Source of the DNA: Varroa destructor | Taxonomy: Eukaryota > Arthropoda > Arachnida > Mesostigmata > Varroidae | Length of the DNA: 64,000 nucleotides | Assembly: GCF_002443255.2 (NCBI RefSeq) | Contig: NW_019211454.1 | Span: 11,802,248-11,866,247, forward strand | Direction: 5' to 3' | Part shown: positions 1-12,781 of the stretch, in pieces | Position numbering within the stretch: the stretch's first letter is position 1 | Layout: each line of letters begins with the position of its first letter | Notes under the pieces: generated by a model | What the model saw: only the letters and a program-made list of their open reading frames with translations | The model's database searches: none | What the model was told of the DNA's origin: nothing | Program-made: the position numbers and the translations under genes

Positions 1-237
1 AGCGAATTGTGTATGTGGCAGTATTAAGGCATTGCATTGCTTTTATCTTTTTTCAACGATACAGCTGACATGATTACGTACTCATAATGGCTACGTGGTT
101 TGGGATTGGATGGACAGTACTTGTTATAACGTTGGGCTGCGTTGCACAACCGCTGAGAGCTAAAAGGTATCGCAGACAGTGAGAGCACGACGTAAAACCA
201 GAAAAGTACAAAGACCTTATTTGCCAGACAAACGTAG
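1..237. other. flank beyond the tentative SULT stop
   Basis: No coding frame is recognised. On the minus strand this would be 3'UTR if the tentative last exon is right; I see only a weak AATAAG-like poly(A) signal. Confidence 0.3.
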
Positions 238-313
238 TCATCGCTTGCCCTTCAACCAAAAAGTTACTCCTTTTCCCTTGTTGTAAAAGTTTGCAGTCGA
301 CCTCTTCACTCTT
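238..313 (-). CDS. tentative SULT last exon
   Basis: The frame RVKRSTANFYNKGKGVTFWL runs to a TGA at 240-238 and resembles the SULT C-terminal tail in length and pattern (aromatic, then KxxG, then an aromatic near the end). It joins in frame to exon 4 if exon 4 uses the GC donor CC|GCAAGT and the acceptor here is ttcagtgtatag. Alternatively the GT donor CAA|GTCAGT joins to AGG at 303. Neither splice is strong, so this is inference. Confidence 0.4.
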
Positions 314-3300
314 CTATACACTGAAATCAGCGTAGGGATGGGCTCACTCCACAAATCGAAGAAAAAAAGATATGGCTTTGTTTGTACGCTTAATTATAAC
401 AACGTTGTTCTCATATCGAACAGAAAATAATCGCTAACCTCTCTGTCCACGTAAACTATATGTTTATAGGTAGACTAGGCGGCGACAGTCGTTGTGAATG
501 TAGATGATATTGTAGGAGCTCGTTTGTAAACAAAATTACACCATTAGATTTTATCAGATCTATATGATTATAGTTTAAGATAATAGGCAACCTTAAAATG
601 TATACAAAAAATAATGATATTCAATTGCTATAAAACGGTATTGTAAATAGTGCTAAATGTAGTATTGGGTTATATCAGATTTTTGAGTTTGTTTTCGAGC
701 TATGAAGACGATTTGGGTAAATTTATTAAGAGGGGTTGCCTCCATCTTGTTGACAATGAGAAAAACACGTTTTTCAAGAACGTCGAACGATCGTATCATC
801 TTGATCTATGACGCAGCGTCATGGGAACCCGAAAATCTAATCGAACTCATCCTACTTGGCTAGTAAGCGGTTATAATGAATATATTGATAGAATACCAAA
901 TAGAGAGATCTGCAGATTTCAAATAAAAAAATCTCTCATATAATCGGTAATATTGAACCTCAACTATATACTGACTTGCGGCGTAAAGTGGTTTTTCCAA
1001 TCGCCTACGACACCTTTGCGTACGAAACTCACTTCACCCCCGAAGATCTTCCACACCGCGCGTCGTGGTCTTAAAAGCTCTTTCGTTAACGAGATGTCGA
1101 GCTTGTTGAAACGTAAGAGACTGCGTACGAAATTTGCATTTGCTTCCCGACGTGTAGCTTTAACGGAAGTACACTTTATTAAAGCGTCCAGCAGCTAGCA
1201 CAAACAGAAATATATAATAAGCAATTGTGTAAGCTATGTCAAACTCACAGATACTCTACATTTCAGCTGTGCAACTTCTAACGTTTTCAGCTGCCTAAAA
1301 TCATGAAGGGTTGAACACTGAAACTAAATACCGTGTACTAGATTACCTATTAGACCGTTTAGGTAGCTTTAAGAATCGCGAATACGATTACTATGATAGT
1401 TATGGCGTACGACTACCACCACATCTGGTATATATTTACTTTACTTATTGGCGTTAACGTCCGTACATGGCAATAGCTACACAAAATGTTAATTATATTA
1501 TTAGCCTGCCGTGCTACTCACGTATGTGCCTTACGTCCACGTTCTGACCTAGTTCTTTCTCGAAGGCCTGCTTGAATGGGAGCAGATATCGTAATAGATG
1601 CCCTCGGCCCTTTAAATCTTGAGCTTCGGCAACTTTCGCATTGGCCCACCTTTTTCCCGATCTGTGGATATGCTGTTTTTTTTTGACTAATGTATATATT
1701 TTGGAACTAATATGAAACTAGTAATAATCCTGCGTGTGGGGGCTAATAAGGAAGCATAGAGTCCTGCGTGTAAGGCTGTCTCTTTAGTGTGACGGGTAAA
1801 CCTTGTATGTGAATGTGTGACGAGTGTTTTCAGAGTGACGGGACATGACCAATCTGCAACCGCGGTTGAATGTTCTCGTTGAATCAGAACAGAAACATCT
1901 ACTCCCTAAAATGTCCTGCAATTATATTAGCCGCTAATCGTACTGCTAATGTTATTGGACACATTAAACCTCTTAATACTATAAATTAGTACTATAAATG
2001 ACGCTAAAAATAGGTATTCCTAATGGAACTGAATGCGCAAATATCTATCTGGAAAAACTGAACCAACCAAAAACTATAATTGGTAATCAAATAGATAATG
2101 CTACTCTTATTGTTACTTACATATCTTTCGTAGAAGCACACATAAATAAAATATATATATAAAAAATATTAAATACTGATTATTTACATTAGGAAAATTA
2201 ATTATCATTTCTCCTAGTAAACCATCTATGACTATTGAAGAAAAAAATATCATTCAAGACCTTATCTTTCAAAATAAACAGAAAATAGATAAATCCATCT
2301 TATAGAAGTTCAATTTCTTCTTACATAGTAAGTTCTCGGATCAAACATAGAATAGAAGCGTCAACAGGAACATCTACTCCATCACAAAGCTCTACATCTG
2401 ACACGGCTACTTTGTTCTGTCTCGCGAAGAAGCTAGACCTGAATGGCATTAGCGCCAGGATACTTAGCTTGTATATAATTCGGCATATCACAGCTAATAA
2501 AGAAGCTTGACGTACTATGCAATCTGACTGACATTGGCCACGGTCTGGTTTTAATAGTTCGTGTCCGGTGGTCGCTGCATACGATCGCGCAAGCCTCGGA
2601 AGGGCCATAGAATAAGTAGCGACACTATAGTTTGCTAGTACATGAAAGGTACGCCTTCACCTTAAACTGAAACCCGACGCGTTCTGGGCGAGTTCTGGGC
2701 AAATACATTCAGACCTCCATCTTCTCCTCTCACCCACGGATCATATTCTCCCACGTAAAATAATACTTTTCACGCAAACTGCTCGATTAGAAGAGCAGAA
2801 ACTAGGGAAAATTTGTTCTTTACTCACATCGCTTTGCTGCTCACAGCGCACCCGAAAAAGAGATTACTGAATTGAACCTGGTTTCAGGTTTTCAGGATTA
2901 CTAATAAACTTCTACAGGTCTACAAGTAATCCTGAACAGACGCTTGTACGACAAACAGTAGATATCTGCTGCTGTCGCCAAGACCCTGGTCTTTTACTCG
3001 GGCCCTTCAGAGTATGTCAAATGCTCAGTCTCAGTACATAGTCTTGCAGCTTGGCTCACTACTTCGTCCATTTTTGATATAACCGGTTCCTTGACTCGGA
3101 CGATTTGCTCACCTCTTTTTTTTCTTCTTTTTGTTTTTACCTACTGTAGAAACGACGCACTCGTATCGGCGCAACTGCTACATATTTCCTCTACAGATTG
3201 TCCTTATACTTTAATAATGAATTGTTTTTTATTTATTTATTTAATTGAAAAATTTAACAAACAATTTAACAAAAAAGCCTATAACTTTCCAACCGGACAT

Positions 3301-6300
3301 TCAAAGGATGATAAATACCTAAGAATCTTCCAAAAGGAGCTGAATCTATATAACGGTGTCAATTGAAACGCGAGGCACACTTGGCAGACCGGATATACCA
3401 GAATCCTGCCCCCCGGCAAAAAGTGCACGCGGGTAATACGGCGCGGGATCGGGGTGACCCAAAATGTGCTAGTAAGTCTTTAAGATAGTTCGTCGTCATG
3501 TTAAATTACCGCGATGTGTTAAAGATAATTGACGACGAGTTGACGATAGATTAACGTGTGTTCCTTTTCTCCTCCCTTCTAAAAAATATTCATGTAATTC
3601 AAATGTAATTGTAAATCTGATGCGATCCTGATAAAATTTGATATTTACAAATTGGAAACGGTTCTAAAGTGTCTGATCTTTATTTCTTGGCTGATTTTGT
3701 CCTTTGATGGAAAACTTACGCCTGGAAAATGTGATTTCCATTATTCAATATCCATGGAATAATTCTGACAACTTATGCGCGCTAGCATACGACACGATCA
3801 AATAATAACGCAGGCTAAAGTTCCGCACGAACATACGTTACGTTTCAAAGCCACACGTTAAAAGTTTGATTGTGGATTGCTATTGTTGGTAAATGCAAGC
3901 AGAAGAATCCATTATTTAAAGCAAATACTGTGTCTCTAACAGTTCCGAGTTTTAATTACTTATCGATATTGTCGATAAACATTTCGCCAGGGATAACATA
4001 TGCCTATAATACCTGCCCCTGCTATTAGTATTACTTAACATAAAATTTAGCACATATAATATTATATATATAATGTGCGTACAAGTGTGCGCTTATTCCG
4101 AGTGTGCGTGGAGCGAACCTAATAAGCAATAGGTTAAGAATGTATTAAACCAAGCCAATATGCCCCTTATGTGTGGTACTATTCGTTAAATTGATAAAAC
4201 GAAGAATAGCCTAGTAGATATATTGTTCTAAAAAAAAAAAAAAAAAAAAAACTCAGGTACAGTCAGGCCCTTCCCATTATAAAATTTGTATTCTACTTCA
4301 TCTATCGGGTCGCTTTCCAAAAATATGATGTCATCTTCGAAATTAGCAACTATTTATGCAAGACCTTTTCATCTTTATGGGTTGACGAAAAAGTGACGTC
4401 TGTCTATGTGGTCGATTTCTGGTGCCTTATCCGTAGATTTGACACGTGACTATGACACGCTTACCTGTTCGTCTTTGACAAGCTCTGCAGCGTTTTCGCC
4501 GAGAAATTCCCCAATAGCAATAATTGTTCCTTTGGGATTTCGTTTCATCTTTTCGTAGACTAGCATGAGAACGTTAGGCTCGTCCTTAACCTGCCACCAA
4601 CTCCGAAGATGTTCCCAATAGCCTCCGTAATATACGTTCCCAGAGCAGAAGTGCTCAGTATACGCTTCAAATGAATACCTAACCAGAAGAATAAAAATTA
4701 TACTAATTTAGCTGTTGTCGACTTTAACCTCAACAATATGTAGAACTTAACTATTTGACTAACCTTAAATATTGGGTTGGCCTAAGATCCACTTTTGGAA
4801 TAACTTCGAAAGCGACAAGCTGGACTATTCGCACTCGCGATTCCTCACTTCTGTAGCAATAGACTAGTTTGATCGTTTCAACTAAATCTATCTTAGTCCT
4901 GAAATAAGGCTAACTAACATTGTTATCAAAATGTGGGCAGATACCTCAAAGGGATTGTGCTACCTGTAAAACCGCGACTCTTGACATACAAATAAATAGG
5001 TTTTGAAGCAGTGGATATCTGGTCAAGTACGGTATGAAATGACACCCTGCACCGGTAGCAGTAAAGGTATTTTGTATCGGAAAATCATAAGAGCTATAAA
5101 TACGAATTCTACCATTAACCTTTTGCGCCATGGCAGCTTATGTAGGTCGCTGTACAAACAGTAGCTTGAAACGCATACATCGCGAGGGTTTCGCAACACC
5201 CAAATATATTTCGAGTTGGGATTGAACCTCGACGGATGATAGGGTATGTGCGTTTTGTAGAAGACTGGCGTAAACGACTCGAGGATTCCCTGCGTACCCT
5301 GCAACTCGAGGCATGGACTTTTCAATGCTAACTCGTTCCACGAGCCACTGAAGTCATCTAAAATTACGGCAAATCGCCATATCGGTAAAATGATTTTCGT
5401 TGAATAAATTGATGGGCTAGTAAATATCTAAAACTGTTCAGTACGGATGACCCAATACTTCTGGCAAACGAAGCTCATAATTGGTTATGCATCTCTTTAC
5501 AATAATTTGACAAATATATAATTTTTATATGTATTTTCCTAATTATTATTTCAGTTTTCTTGGATGACGATCGTACGGTTTGAGCCTCTAGTAACGCCTT
5601 AGAGCCTCTGAAGGAAGGACGTGAATTCAAGAAAATTAAAGTAGACCTATAGCTTGAAATCGTGTGTACAGTATTCAAAATTTGGCGCCATTTGCGGGGG
5701 TGAACGATAAACAGGCCTGTAAACAGTTAAATAAAGCATAGCAAGATTGGCCAGATTCATGTTCACATCTGAAAAAGAGCTGGACTTCGGTTATTATGCT
5801 GGCCGAATAGTATTTACTGTATAAAAAAAAACTTGTCGAACTTCGCGGAAGCATTTCATTCATTGTTTCTAAAAGCCTAAAACAGCGTACTTTAAAATAA
5901 ATTTCTTATGACATGTTTGCTTTTCGCATTTCGGAAAAATCAACAAGGTCCCGTATGCTCGAGCTTAAAGTCGAATTAAGGAAAAGGACTTATTCGAATC
6001 TAGAAATTTTTTAATGATTTGTTTTTACCAAAGATAGGTTTCAGTAAATATTGCTTCCATGTCAAAACGATCTGCAATTTACGTAACGAAGCAAATGTTA
6101 ATTACGGATCTATTTAACCGATGTTGCTCAATATGACAAGCTTGACCGCAAAAAAAAGAAGCGATATCTTTTTTTATCGGTTACGAACTAGCACAATATC
6201 TACACATTTCATACTGTACTGAGCATGTATGAATGCTTCGACGAAACGCTACATTGTCCAAGGAGTTACTTCACAGGTACTTTGGTCCGTCAGTAAAGCA

Positions 6301-9300
6301 GTTAACGCCATCGAGTCCTCCATACGTTTGTCTTTCTTTCGAACAATTGCCTGTGGCGCGCCAATTTAAAATCCAAATGAGCACACCGGCATGCGGCTGA
6401 CCTGCCCGAAAGGCCTCTGCCATGCTAACCGAAAATGGAATCTTAAAAGTAGATAGCTTCGTTGTAGAAAGATGTCAGAGACGGACACACTAACGATTTA
6501 AGCCTACCTAACCTAGCTGCGCCACTCCGTAATTCTTTATATGATCCTTCTGCGGAAATAAAAGATCCCGGGAACGCCTTTCGTCTTTGTGCAACTTGTT
6601 CGAGTTCTCTCTCTCTCTCCAGTTTAATTCTTTGTACTGTTTTTCAAACGGGGATTAGGTGGCGGATGGCAACGCCTACCAAAATAAGAAGTCAGTGAAA
6701 TCCATCCGCTAAGCTCAACAAGGCCGCTAATGGAACGAACATTCTAGATCGCGACTGCAGAGGCGATTTTTTTTAGGTTGATTACCCTCAATTTCCGTTA
6801 GTCATTTCAGGCCTCGGTCTAACTGATGAAGCTGAAAGGGATATTCAATTTTCTTCTTTACGTCTGCAGAACTGTTATGTACGTAGATCACGATACCATT
6901 TTGACCTTAATAGACAAATGCTATTTTTCTTGGCGTGATCGAGGCCCGGAAACGCCAACTACGACTTGAAACTGATACCTTGCTAGCACGAGTGTTTCTC
7001 AATTGGTTTTTGCAGTCTTCAACACTGCTGTAAATCGTAAACTCGAATAGATTTGCCTTAAAACATTCAATACGAAGTAACATATAAAAGAAATATTGCC
7101 GCTATAGTATACAAATGTGCGTACATAGAAATTCGCAACTGGTCACCCGGCAACCACTGGTAGTTCGAAATTTTTTAGCTTCTAATCTCTAATTTCAGCA
7201 AATATTTATTCCTAGATAAAAAATCTTCGATTTCCATCAATAATCGCAGGCATAACGGCGTCAAGCTCATGCCGTTGACAGCTATGTACCGCAATAAGTA
7301 CAAATTTCAATAGATGTTATCCAACCTTATTATCAAACATTTACCAGCTGCATTGGGTGGCATAAATGGCTTGATTCCTATTCAGGATATGACAATGGAG
7401 GGTAAGACCGAAACAGGTCTCGTGGTTTCATTGAGACAGTTTGCTGGCGCCACTGAATCATGGCAACAAACGAAGTGTTATTACATGTATAAATGTCGCA
7501 GCATAAAAAATTGACGCTAACATTGATGTGAGTGGGTGATTAGTAATCCGTTATAGCTTGATAAAACTAGTTAGTTCAGGTTTTCAGCGAAAACAAACGA
7601 GCTTACGAGATGTCGAAGAACAAGCGTGCATACAGAGTCCTATCTGTGATAGGGTGATTCTGGTCAAGACAAATAAGCCGCTGCTATCCAACTAGCTGTT
7701 AAGGTATTATTTTCATTAAAAACGTAACTTAACTTCAAGGCAGTGCTGAGTAAAATGATATCGTGAATTATATCTGAATGTTATTTATAAATTTAGTCAA
7801 AGCTAGCTGCATAAATTCTGTGTAATCCTATCAAGGCTCGAAAAAAAAAAAAAGGTTATTGACTTCCTCAGCTCCAATATCCACCTGCCAAGAAGAGTCG
7901 TGTCCAACAAAAGACCTAAAAATACATATATCATACGATAAGACAGGTTCCGATTGTAAAGATTACTCTACAATTTTGGTAGTCGATTGTTCATTTCTTA
8001 CCAAATGATCTGTTTCTTGCGTGATGTAAACGCTGCTTTCTCGCTTTAATACTGCTTCGTAACATTTAGAAAATTATGAGACAAACACGAAGGTTCAACA
8101 TGAAGCCATTAAAAGGAGCTACCTCAGAGTATGAAGGTCATTCAGGCTGCATTAAAAGCTATTTTAAAATGTCCAAATAGGTGATTTGTGAGAACATTCA
8201 CACCTAAAAACACTCAAAGAAAATGCTGAATTATGGCTATGAGCAACGATCACTTGAAAGTATGAGCAGAGTTTTAACTGTCCTGGTTTGAGCGTGAGAG
8301 TTGCTCCCGTGGCGGTGCAGTGGAGGATTACAATTATGTGTCGCGCTTAGTTCCTAGCTGAAACTCAGCGATCTGTTTCAGACTTTTTCAATTGAGCTCA
8401 TCGTTTAGCCTGAATATCATCATTCATTTATTTTCGGACATGTTTGCCTTCTGCATAGATCGGTGTTGCAGCGTCTAAGACTAACATAATTACAGCCTAT
8501 GCCTGAAAAAGAAAACGCTTTTGTTACACCTATTTGAATTAACAGTTTAATCATACTTTAATTATGTCAGTTTTTCGAGCGGATTCGAATGTGGAGATTT
8601 TTTTACGTTTACGTATACTGCGTATCCGTAAAGCGCATCAAGGCCCGTCTGAGGTTAGCTGTCGCCACTGAACCTTTCAGAAATCAACTAAATTCAATAC
8701 CGATAATCATCAATAAGCGCTACTTTGAGCCTTTTGGGACAACTTCTCATTATTTTCGTAACATTCATCATTTATCAATAGAGCATAGAAGCTTTCATTT
8801 GAATAGACCCTGATGGCGTCTTGGAATTGACGATGCAAACTGGGGTCTCACATCGTCACTAGCCAAACCTCTACGGTCAGAGGTAATAAAGGGCGATGAT
8901 AAATAATGCTGCCTCGTTGACCTTAGCGGCCGAAGAATTGAGGTTTATAAGTTATTCTCGATCATAGAAAAACAGGTTGCTGATTTTTACCCTGCGAAAA
9001 AAGTGATAGATATCTTTGTGGAATAACAAGAAAGGGCAGCAGAACTCGTCGCAATAAATACGAACATATTTTTGCCTGTTCACCGCAAAGCTGGCCGAGA
9101 CCGTTATAAACAACACGATCCTTGTTTACCCGTTAACAGTCTGTAGCTGGAAAAATCTTTGCCATCAATAAGATAGTCATCAATGGGCGAGTAAGACAAG
9201 TCTTACTCACAACTACCTTTCGTCTGCCGTTGCAATAGATACAAATAAGTACAGCTCAGTATATGTTTCCGAACCGGATTAAAAAATCAAAATTATTTAG

Positions 9301-12300
9301 CGTCACAGAGATACCACTTAGCAGAAGACTATGTCGATCGAATAGATTTGATTTACGTACGCATGTAGCTATTGTATGATAACAGCTTTTAATGGCTATT
9401 CGGGTCGAACCTGGGGTCTATTGGTTTGGAATATACACAGCTTTTGCCGAAGAACGGTTATATGAACATCATATGGAAACGTAGAAGCATAGGCTATGAT
9501 GAAGAACATCGAACCACAAAGACTAGTGGACATCTGCACGCACATTTTATCACCTGAATTACCGTAATCGCTTCCCGAGCTGGCGTCAACAATGCTAGTC
9601 GATCAAACGTGTACACTATTCCTTCGCATGCGATCAATCAACCAATCTCTAATTGTGTGTGCCATATTTGAGGGGTACGGAGTACATCGTCAATCCGCCT
9701 AATGGTAGGAAGTATCTATGTGTTATGCTGTACGTGTATATATATTTGCCTAAAAACATAAGCAAGGTGGCGTCGGGCTGTACCGGTGATACACGTCATG
9801 TATACAGCCAAGAGAAAATGTTTGTCCTTACGTGGAAAAAAGAAAATGTAATTGAGGACACCAACCAGTTTTGCCTGGACTACAGTCCGACACCTGTGTC
9901 ATTTGTATAATAAGCACGAAAACGTTCTTTCTTATTATTCGTTTACCAGTCATAGAACGACTAGCGGATAGTTGCGTTAGATGAGAGCTACCTAAATTAT
10001 TCAACCTTAGATTGTTGCTACTTTGCTCTCGAAGGTAAATCAGCTAGATGGTTGAGCAGAAAGATCCTATTGAGGAGCTTGCAGTCGCTAGGTAAGGCGG
10101 CTAGCGACTCACCTAAATTACTGTGAAAAGCCCTTGATCTAAAATTCGTGTATGGATTTGTAAAATAATCACAACCTGAGATAAACACGGGTTACACTTT
10201 CCTGGTTTAAAGGATAGGCGAAACAGGAACACGCAGCTATCCTGAGTGAATGTTAGCTGTTGGATCGTTACCAATAGATCGAGTTACACCTAGTGAGCAG
10301 CAGTTTACGCCGAACGTAAACTGTAAATGCACGTAAATCAGGTACGTGTAACGTTAGCAGCGGCTATAATGCGTTCGACTATTTGTGGAGTGTGCAGTTC
10401 CCCGTTCCATTTCTCTAATATGATAAACGTTTAATATAATAAGCGTTATTTTGAGCTATTGTTCGTCCATGTGGGTTTGTACGTGGAAGGAGCATACATT
10501 TCGTCGAGTATTATTGATGTCGGAAGCATGTAGTAATACCACTTTCTTAATAATAATACGTTATAGCATTCGATCAGCTTGTCACATGGTGATCTGTTGC
10601 GCTGATCGAGTCGAGACGCTCATTGTTTTCGTTATTGCTGGATATTATGCAGCCCCAGAAGATCGCTGGCGCAAAGCGTCAGCCAGTAGAATAGGATCTG
10701 GTCATGTGATAGAAATTTAAGTCTATTGCGACTTTTATTACAGATAAGATCAGGCGCAAAAGTTAAAGAATCTGAAGTTAACTGACTACTAACATGACCA
10801 GTAATTCCGTTAGTCCTTCACACATCCATAGCGCGCCCCAGCTGAATTCACCCATTATCTATGTCTAATTGCTGGTTTATTATGTTGCTTTCATATTTTT
10901 GCGTCGGACCTCATAGCACGAGTCAATTATTGCGAGAAAGAAACACGTGGATTCTTCTAACCGCTGCATCCAAAAACGGGTCCCGTATAGGGTTGAGTGT
11001 AATTCCAGACTCGAATTGGGCATATGGGTTGCCATAAACATTAACTGGAGAACATATCTCTCGTTGACGTCTGAACCCATCAGAGAGGCCGCTTGGACGA
11101 CGACCTTGAGCATATACGGATGAATTTTTCAGCTCTGACAAAAAACAACGTCAATAATGGTAATTGATTTCGTTGCAGGTTTTACGTGTTATCGACAACT
11201 CTGAGGCTTTAACTGGATGCTTGGCTGAAAAGGACTATTAACGAGACTATATCCAAGAGATGACTATAGTACTCGGAACACATTCGACCGTTATCTGCTC
11301 ACGATGAATAAAAGACTAAGCTTCAATAGCCGCGAACAATAACATCGAGCCGTTTTTTGTTATATAGCAGCAACAATGGCGTCTATTTGAAAGTTCCGAT
11401 TTGAAAAGGACGGACAATAGGATACATCATGCCCCTAGAAGCCTTCTATATTTAGTAATCATCTAACATCTATATAATTACTCACCTATATCTGATGAAC
11501 TCTATCGTCCCAAATATGTTCTTCGCATAGAAAAAATCTCGACACAGTCAACAGGTAACTTCAGTGAGGTGAAGGCTCTTGACTCATTGTATACTGAAAC
11601 ATGATTGTTGACCGCACCCCTTAAACATACATCGCTAATGTCAAAATTGTTCAAATGTTTACGATGTACAGGTTAAAGAATAGATAAAGGCTGGAACTTA
11701 ATCGGTTTCCTTGGATGGATTATGTTCGACACAGGACATGCATGACATCGTTTACATGAAAACCGCGCTTCTATGACCATGCTGATGTTGCTTCTTTGAG
11801 CGGGTTGCATGGAGCTACTTAAGTTCAAAAACCTGTTCTGCCGTTTGGACAATTTGCCTGTCTAGAGAGCAGAGTAGATTTGTGCAAAAATAAAGTATGC
11901 ATACGTCAGGGCAATGAAAACGTTCGGATATTATAACGATGGGTTGTTTTTTCAAAGTGTCCTTGGTGGGGGTGACTGATAAGCATTTTGCTCCGATGTA
12001 ATCGCTTGCTTGCTTGAATGGCTCGTAATTATACGTGCTGGGTACTTGTCCAGTGGTGCGTGCTTGGCACAAATTCGGATCGCCGCGTTTAACTGTCGCC
12101 ATTGGACGGCAATTCACCTAGTCGACAAGTCGAACTAGTTATCTATGTAATCTCGTTTCGTAATAGACTATCTAGTAAGCATACGTTTTGCTGTCGGTCA
12201 TGGCCGCCTAGTCCCATAAATGCAGCATCAGGGAACGTCGTAGAATTTCCCGAACTAGGCTGAAATAGATAATCGGTTGTCTATTCTTGTAACGAACAAG

Positions 12301-12781
12301 TATTGACACTGCCTACCCATTTGTTCTTGAGGCTTATTCATAACTCTGCTTACGTAATACTGTCCGTAAAATGGTGTTGTTGTGTCGATGTACTAATTTA
12401 GGTAACCTTTGAGACATCTTTGTACAACGTTAGGGTAAACGTGTGCGTACCATTGAAGTAAACAGCTGACTTCGGCCGTCGACTCTGAAATGCTACGAGC
12501 TTGATATTTACGATGATACCTCTTCTTGTCGTTCCACCTTTCATCACGATTTTTGGCTTACTTTCTGTTCGATTTCTTTTCATGTATCTCATATACTCAC
12601 CATGTCGGAGCAGCCGCAAGACAATCTGCTGGATCCATGTAGTGCCACTTCGAGGATATGTCACAACGCCGATGTCTCCATTGCGGGGCACAAACTGCAA
12701 TGCTTCACGGATACACTCACTTCTTAGCTCAACTGGAAATATGTACCCGCCTTCTAGTTTACATGCGTACGGCTTTTTCAT
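238..12781 (-). CDS. cytosolic sulfotransferase (SULT) gene, multi-exon
   Basis: Transfers sulfonate from PAPS to small hydroxyl or amine acceptors in the cytosol; the substrate cannot be read from sequence. Joining exons 12601-12781, 5120-5357, 4465-4678 and about 976-1194 keeps frame (intron phases 1, 2, 0) and gives about 284 residues. Visible motifs are the 5'-phosphosulfate loop TYPRSGTTW (residues 41-49), the catalytic-His segment YKTHIPYH (His97), the 3'-phosphate site RNPRDVCVSSY (Arg116, Ser124) and RKGVVGDWKNHF (270-281). There is no signal peptide, as expected for a cytosolic SULT rather than a Golgi form. A short last exon (238-313, tentative) would bring it to about 305-307 residues, the usual family length. 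I chose the ATG at 12781 because the frame before it has a stop at about residue -20 and the N-terminus then matches family length. The gene covers about 12.5 kb, mostly intron 1. Family assignment is very secure; the last exon and any 5' noncoding exon are not. Confidence 0.9.
314..975 (-). other. SULT intron 4 (presumed)
   Basis: AT-rich, with many stops in all frames and no recognised element. Its boundaries depend on which donor exon 4 uses. Confidence 0.4.
976..1194 (-). CDS. SULT exon 4 (RKGxxGDWKNxF motif)
   Basis: The acceptor is ttctgtttgtgctag, phase 0. It codes LLDALIKCTSVKAT, then an Arg/Lys-rich linker, then SFVRKGVVGDWKNHFTP, the most conserved C-terminal SULT block. The end is uncertain. 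A GT donor CAA|GTCAGT would end it at 976 and a GC donor CC|GCAAGT at 980. Reading through instead gives a stop at 964-966 after VSI, which would truncate the family's C-terminal tail. Confidence 0.82.
1195..4464 (-). other. SULT intron 3
   Basis: This 3.27 kb stretch lies between the donor CAG|GTAAGC (4464) and the acceptor gtgctag (1195). It is AT-rich and holds a 22-base poly(A) run at 4230-4251. I see no protein-coding segment or recognisable transposon; the short open frames on both strands lack codon structure. Confidence 0.75.
4230..4251 (+). repeat. poly(A) tract, 22 bases
   Basis: An uninterrupted A run within SULT intron 3. It could be a retroposed tail or slippage; I saw no target-site duplication or upstream retroelement sequence. 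Confidence 0.9.
4465..4678 (-). CDS. SULT exon 3
   Basis: The acceptor is attcttctggttag and the donor is CAG|GTAAGC, a strong pair. One base completes the codon from exon 2, and the exon ends in phase 0. It codes the SULT segment with SFEAYTEHFCSGNVYYGG, then WEHLRSWWQ, NVLMLVYEKMKRNP and IGEFLGENAAEL. These correspond to the family's F-G-D-W..WW and LYEEMKxDP blocks. It contains no ATG early in the exon, so simple ORF finding misses it. Confidence 0.88.
4679..5119 (-). other. SULT intron 2
   Basis: A 441-bp phase-2 intron with donor GTTAAT and acceptor ctggttag, and no internal features. A minus-strand frame of exon 2 runs on a short way into it, but reading through loses the family sequence at once. 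Confidence 0.8.
5120..5357 (-). CDS. SULT exon 2 (catalytic His and 3'-phosphate site)
   Basis: The acceptor is gtaattttag, and the exon starts with two bases that complete the phase-1 codon of exon 1. It codes about residues 61-139, including SPCLELQGTQG, FYKTHIPYH (catalytic His97) and WVLRNPRDVCVSSY. The donor is AAAAG|GTTAAT, leaving phase 2. An acceptor 10 bases further in (cttcag) is also a good site, but its phase does not fit exon 1. Confidence 0.88.
9189..9208. repeat. short perfect palindrome
   Basis: Arms gagtaagac / gtcttactc (9 bp) around a 2-base centre. It lies within SULT intron 1. Confidence 0.7.
10923..11134 (-). CDS. possible exon nested in SULT intron 1, unrecognised
   Basis: A strong acceptor (gttgttttttgtcag) precedes a 69-codon open frame ending in TGA. 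It contains YAQGRRPSGLSDGFRR and PVNVYGNPYAQFESG, and local GC is higher than in the flanks. A second minus-strand frame (10880-11113) is also open, so the reading frame is not settled. I recognise no family and found no upstream exon with matching phase. It could be a nested gene, a relic or chance. Confidence 0.25.
11815..12102 (-). CDS. possible small ORF in SULT intron 1, unrecognised
   Basis: An ATG-initiated frame of 95 codons beginning MATVKRGDPNLCQARTTG. Codon use in its first half is coding-like (purine-first, C-rich third positions); the second half looks less so. No domain, signal peptide or clear donor is visible. It could be the 5' exon of a nested gene together with 10923-11134, but the phases do not join directly. 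Confidence 0.18.
   Translation of the reverse strand: MATVKRGDPNLCQARTTGQVPSTYNYEPFKQASDYIGAKCLSVTPTKDTLKKQPIVIISERFHCPDVCILYFCTNLLCSLDRQIVQTAEQVFELK
12601..12781 (-). CDS. SULT exon 1 (start codon and PAPS loop)
   Basis: Sixty codons plus one base, from ATG (12781-12779) to the donor CATG|GTGAGT. It codes MKKPYACKLEGGYIFP at the N-terminus and then the PAPS-binding TYPRSGTTWIQQ. The donor is a near-consensus site and leaves phase 1, which is completed by the AT at the start of exon 2 to give Asp61. An upstream in-frame stop lies shortly before, with a possible acceptor (ctgccag) in between, so a noncoding or coding upstream exon cannot be excluded. Confidence 0.88.

Larger units (their letters stand above)
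5358..12600 (-). other. SULT intron 1 (7.2 kb)
   Basis: A 7,243-bp phase-1 intron that separates the PAPS loop from the catalytic His. It is mostly AT-rich with no recognised gene, and contains a 9-bp-arm palindrome at 9189-9208. Two minus-strand open frames at 10923-11134 and 11815-12102 look somewhat coding and are listed separately. Confidence 0.7.

Noticed and set aside
953..1198. Plus-strand 81-codon frame
   Set aside because: It is the shadow of SULT exon 4 on the minus strand.
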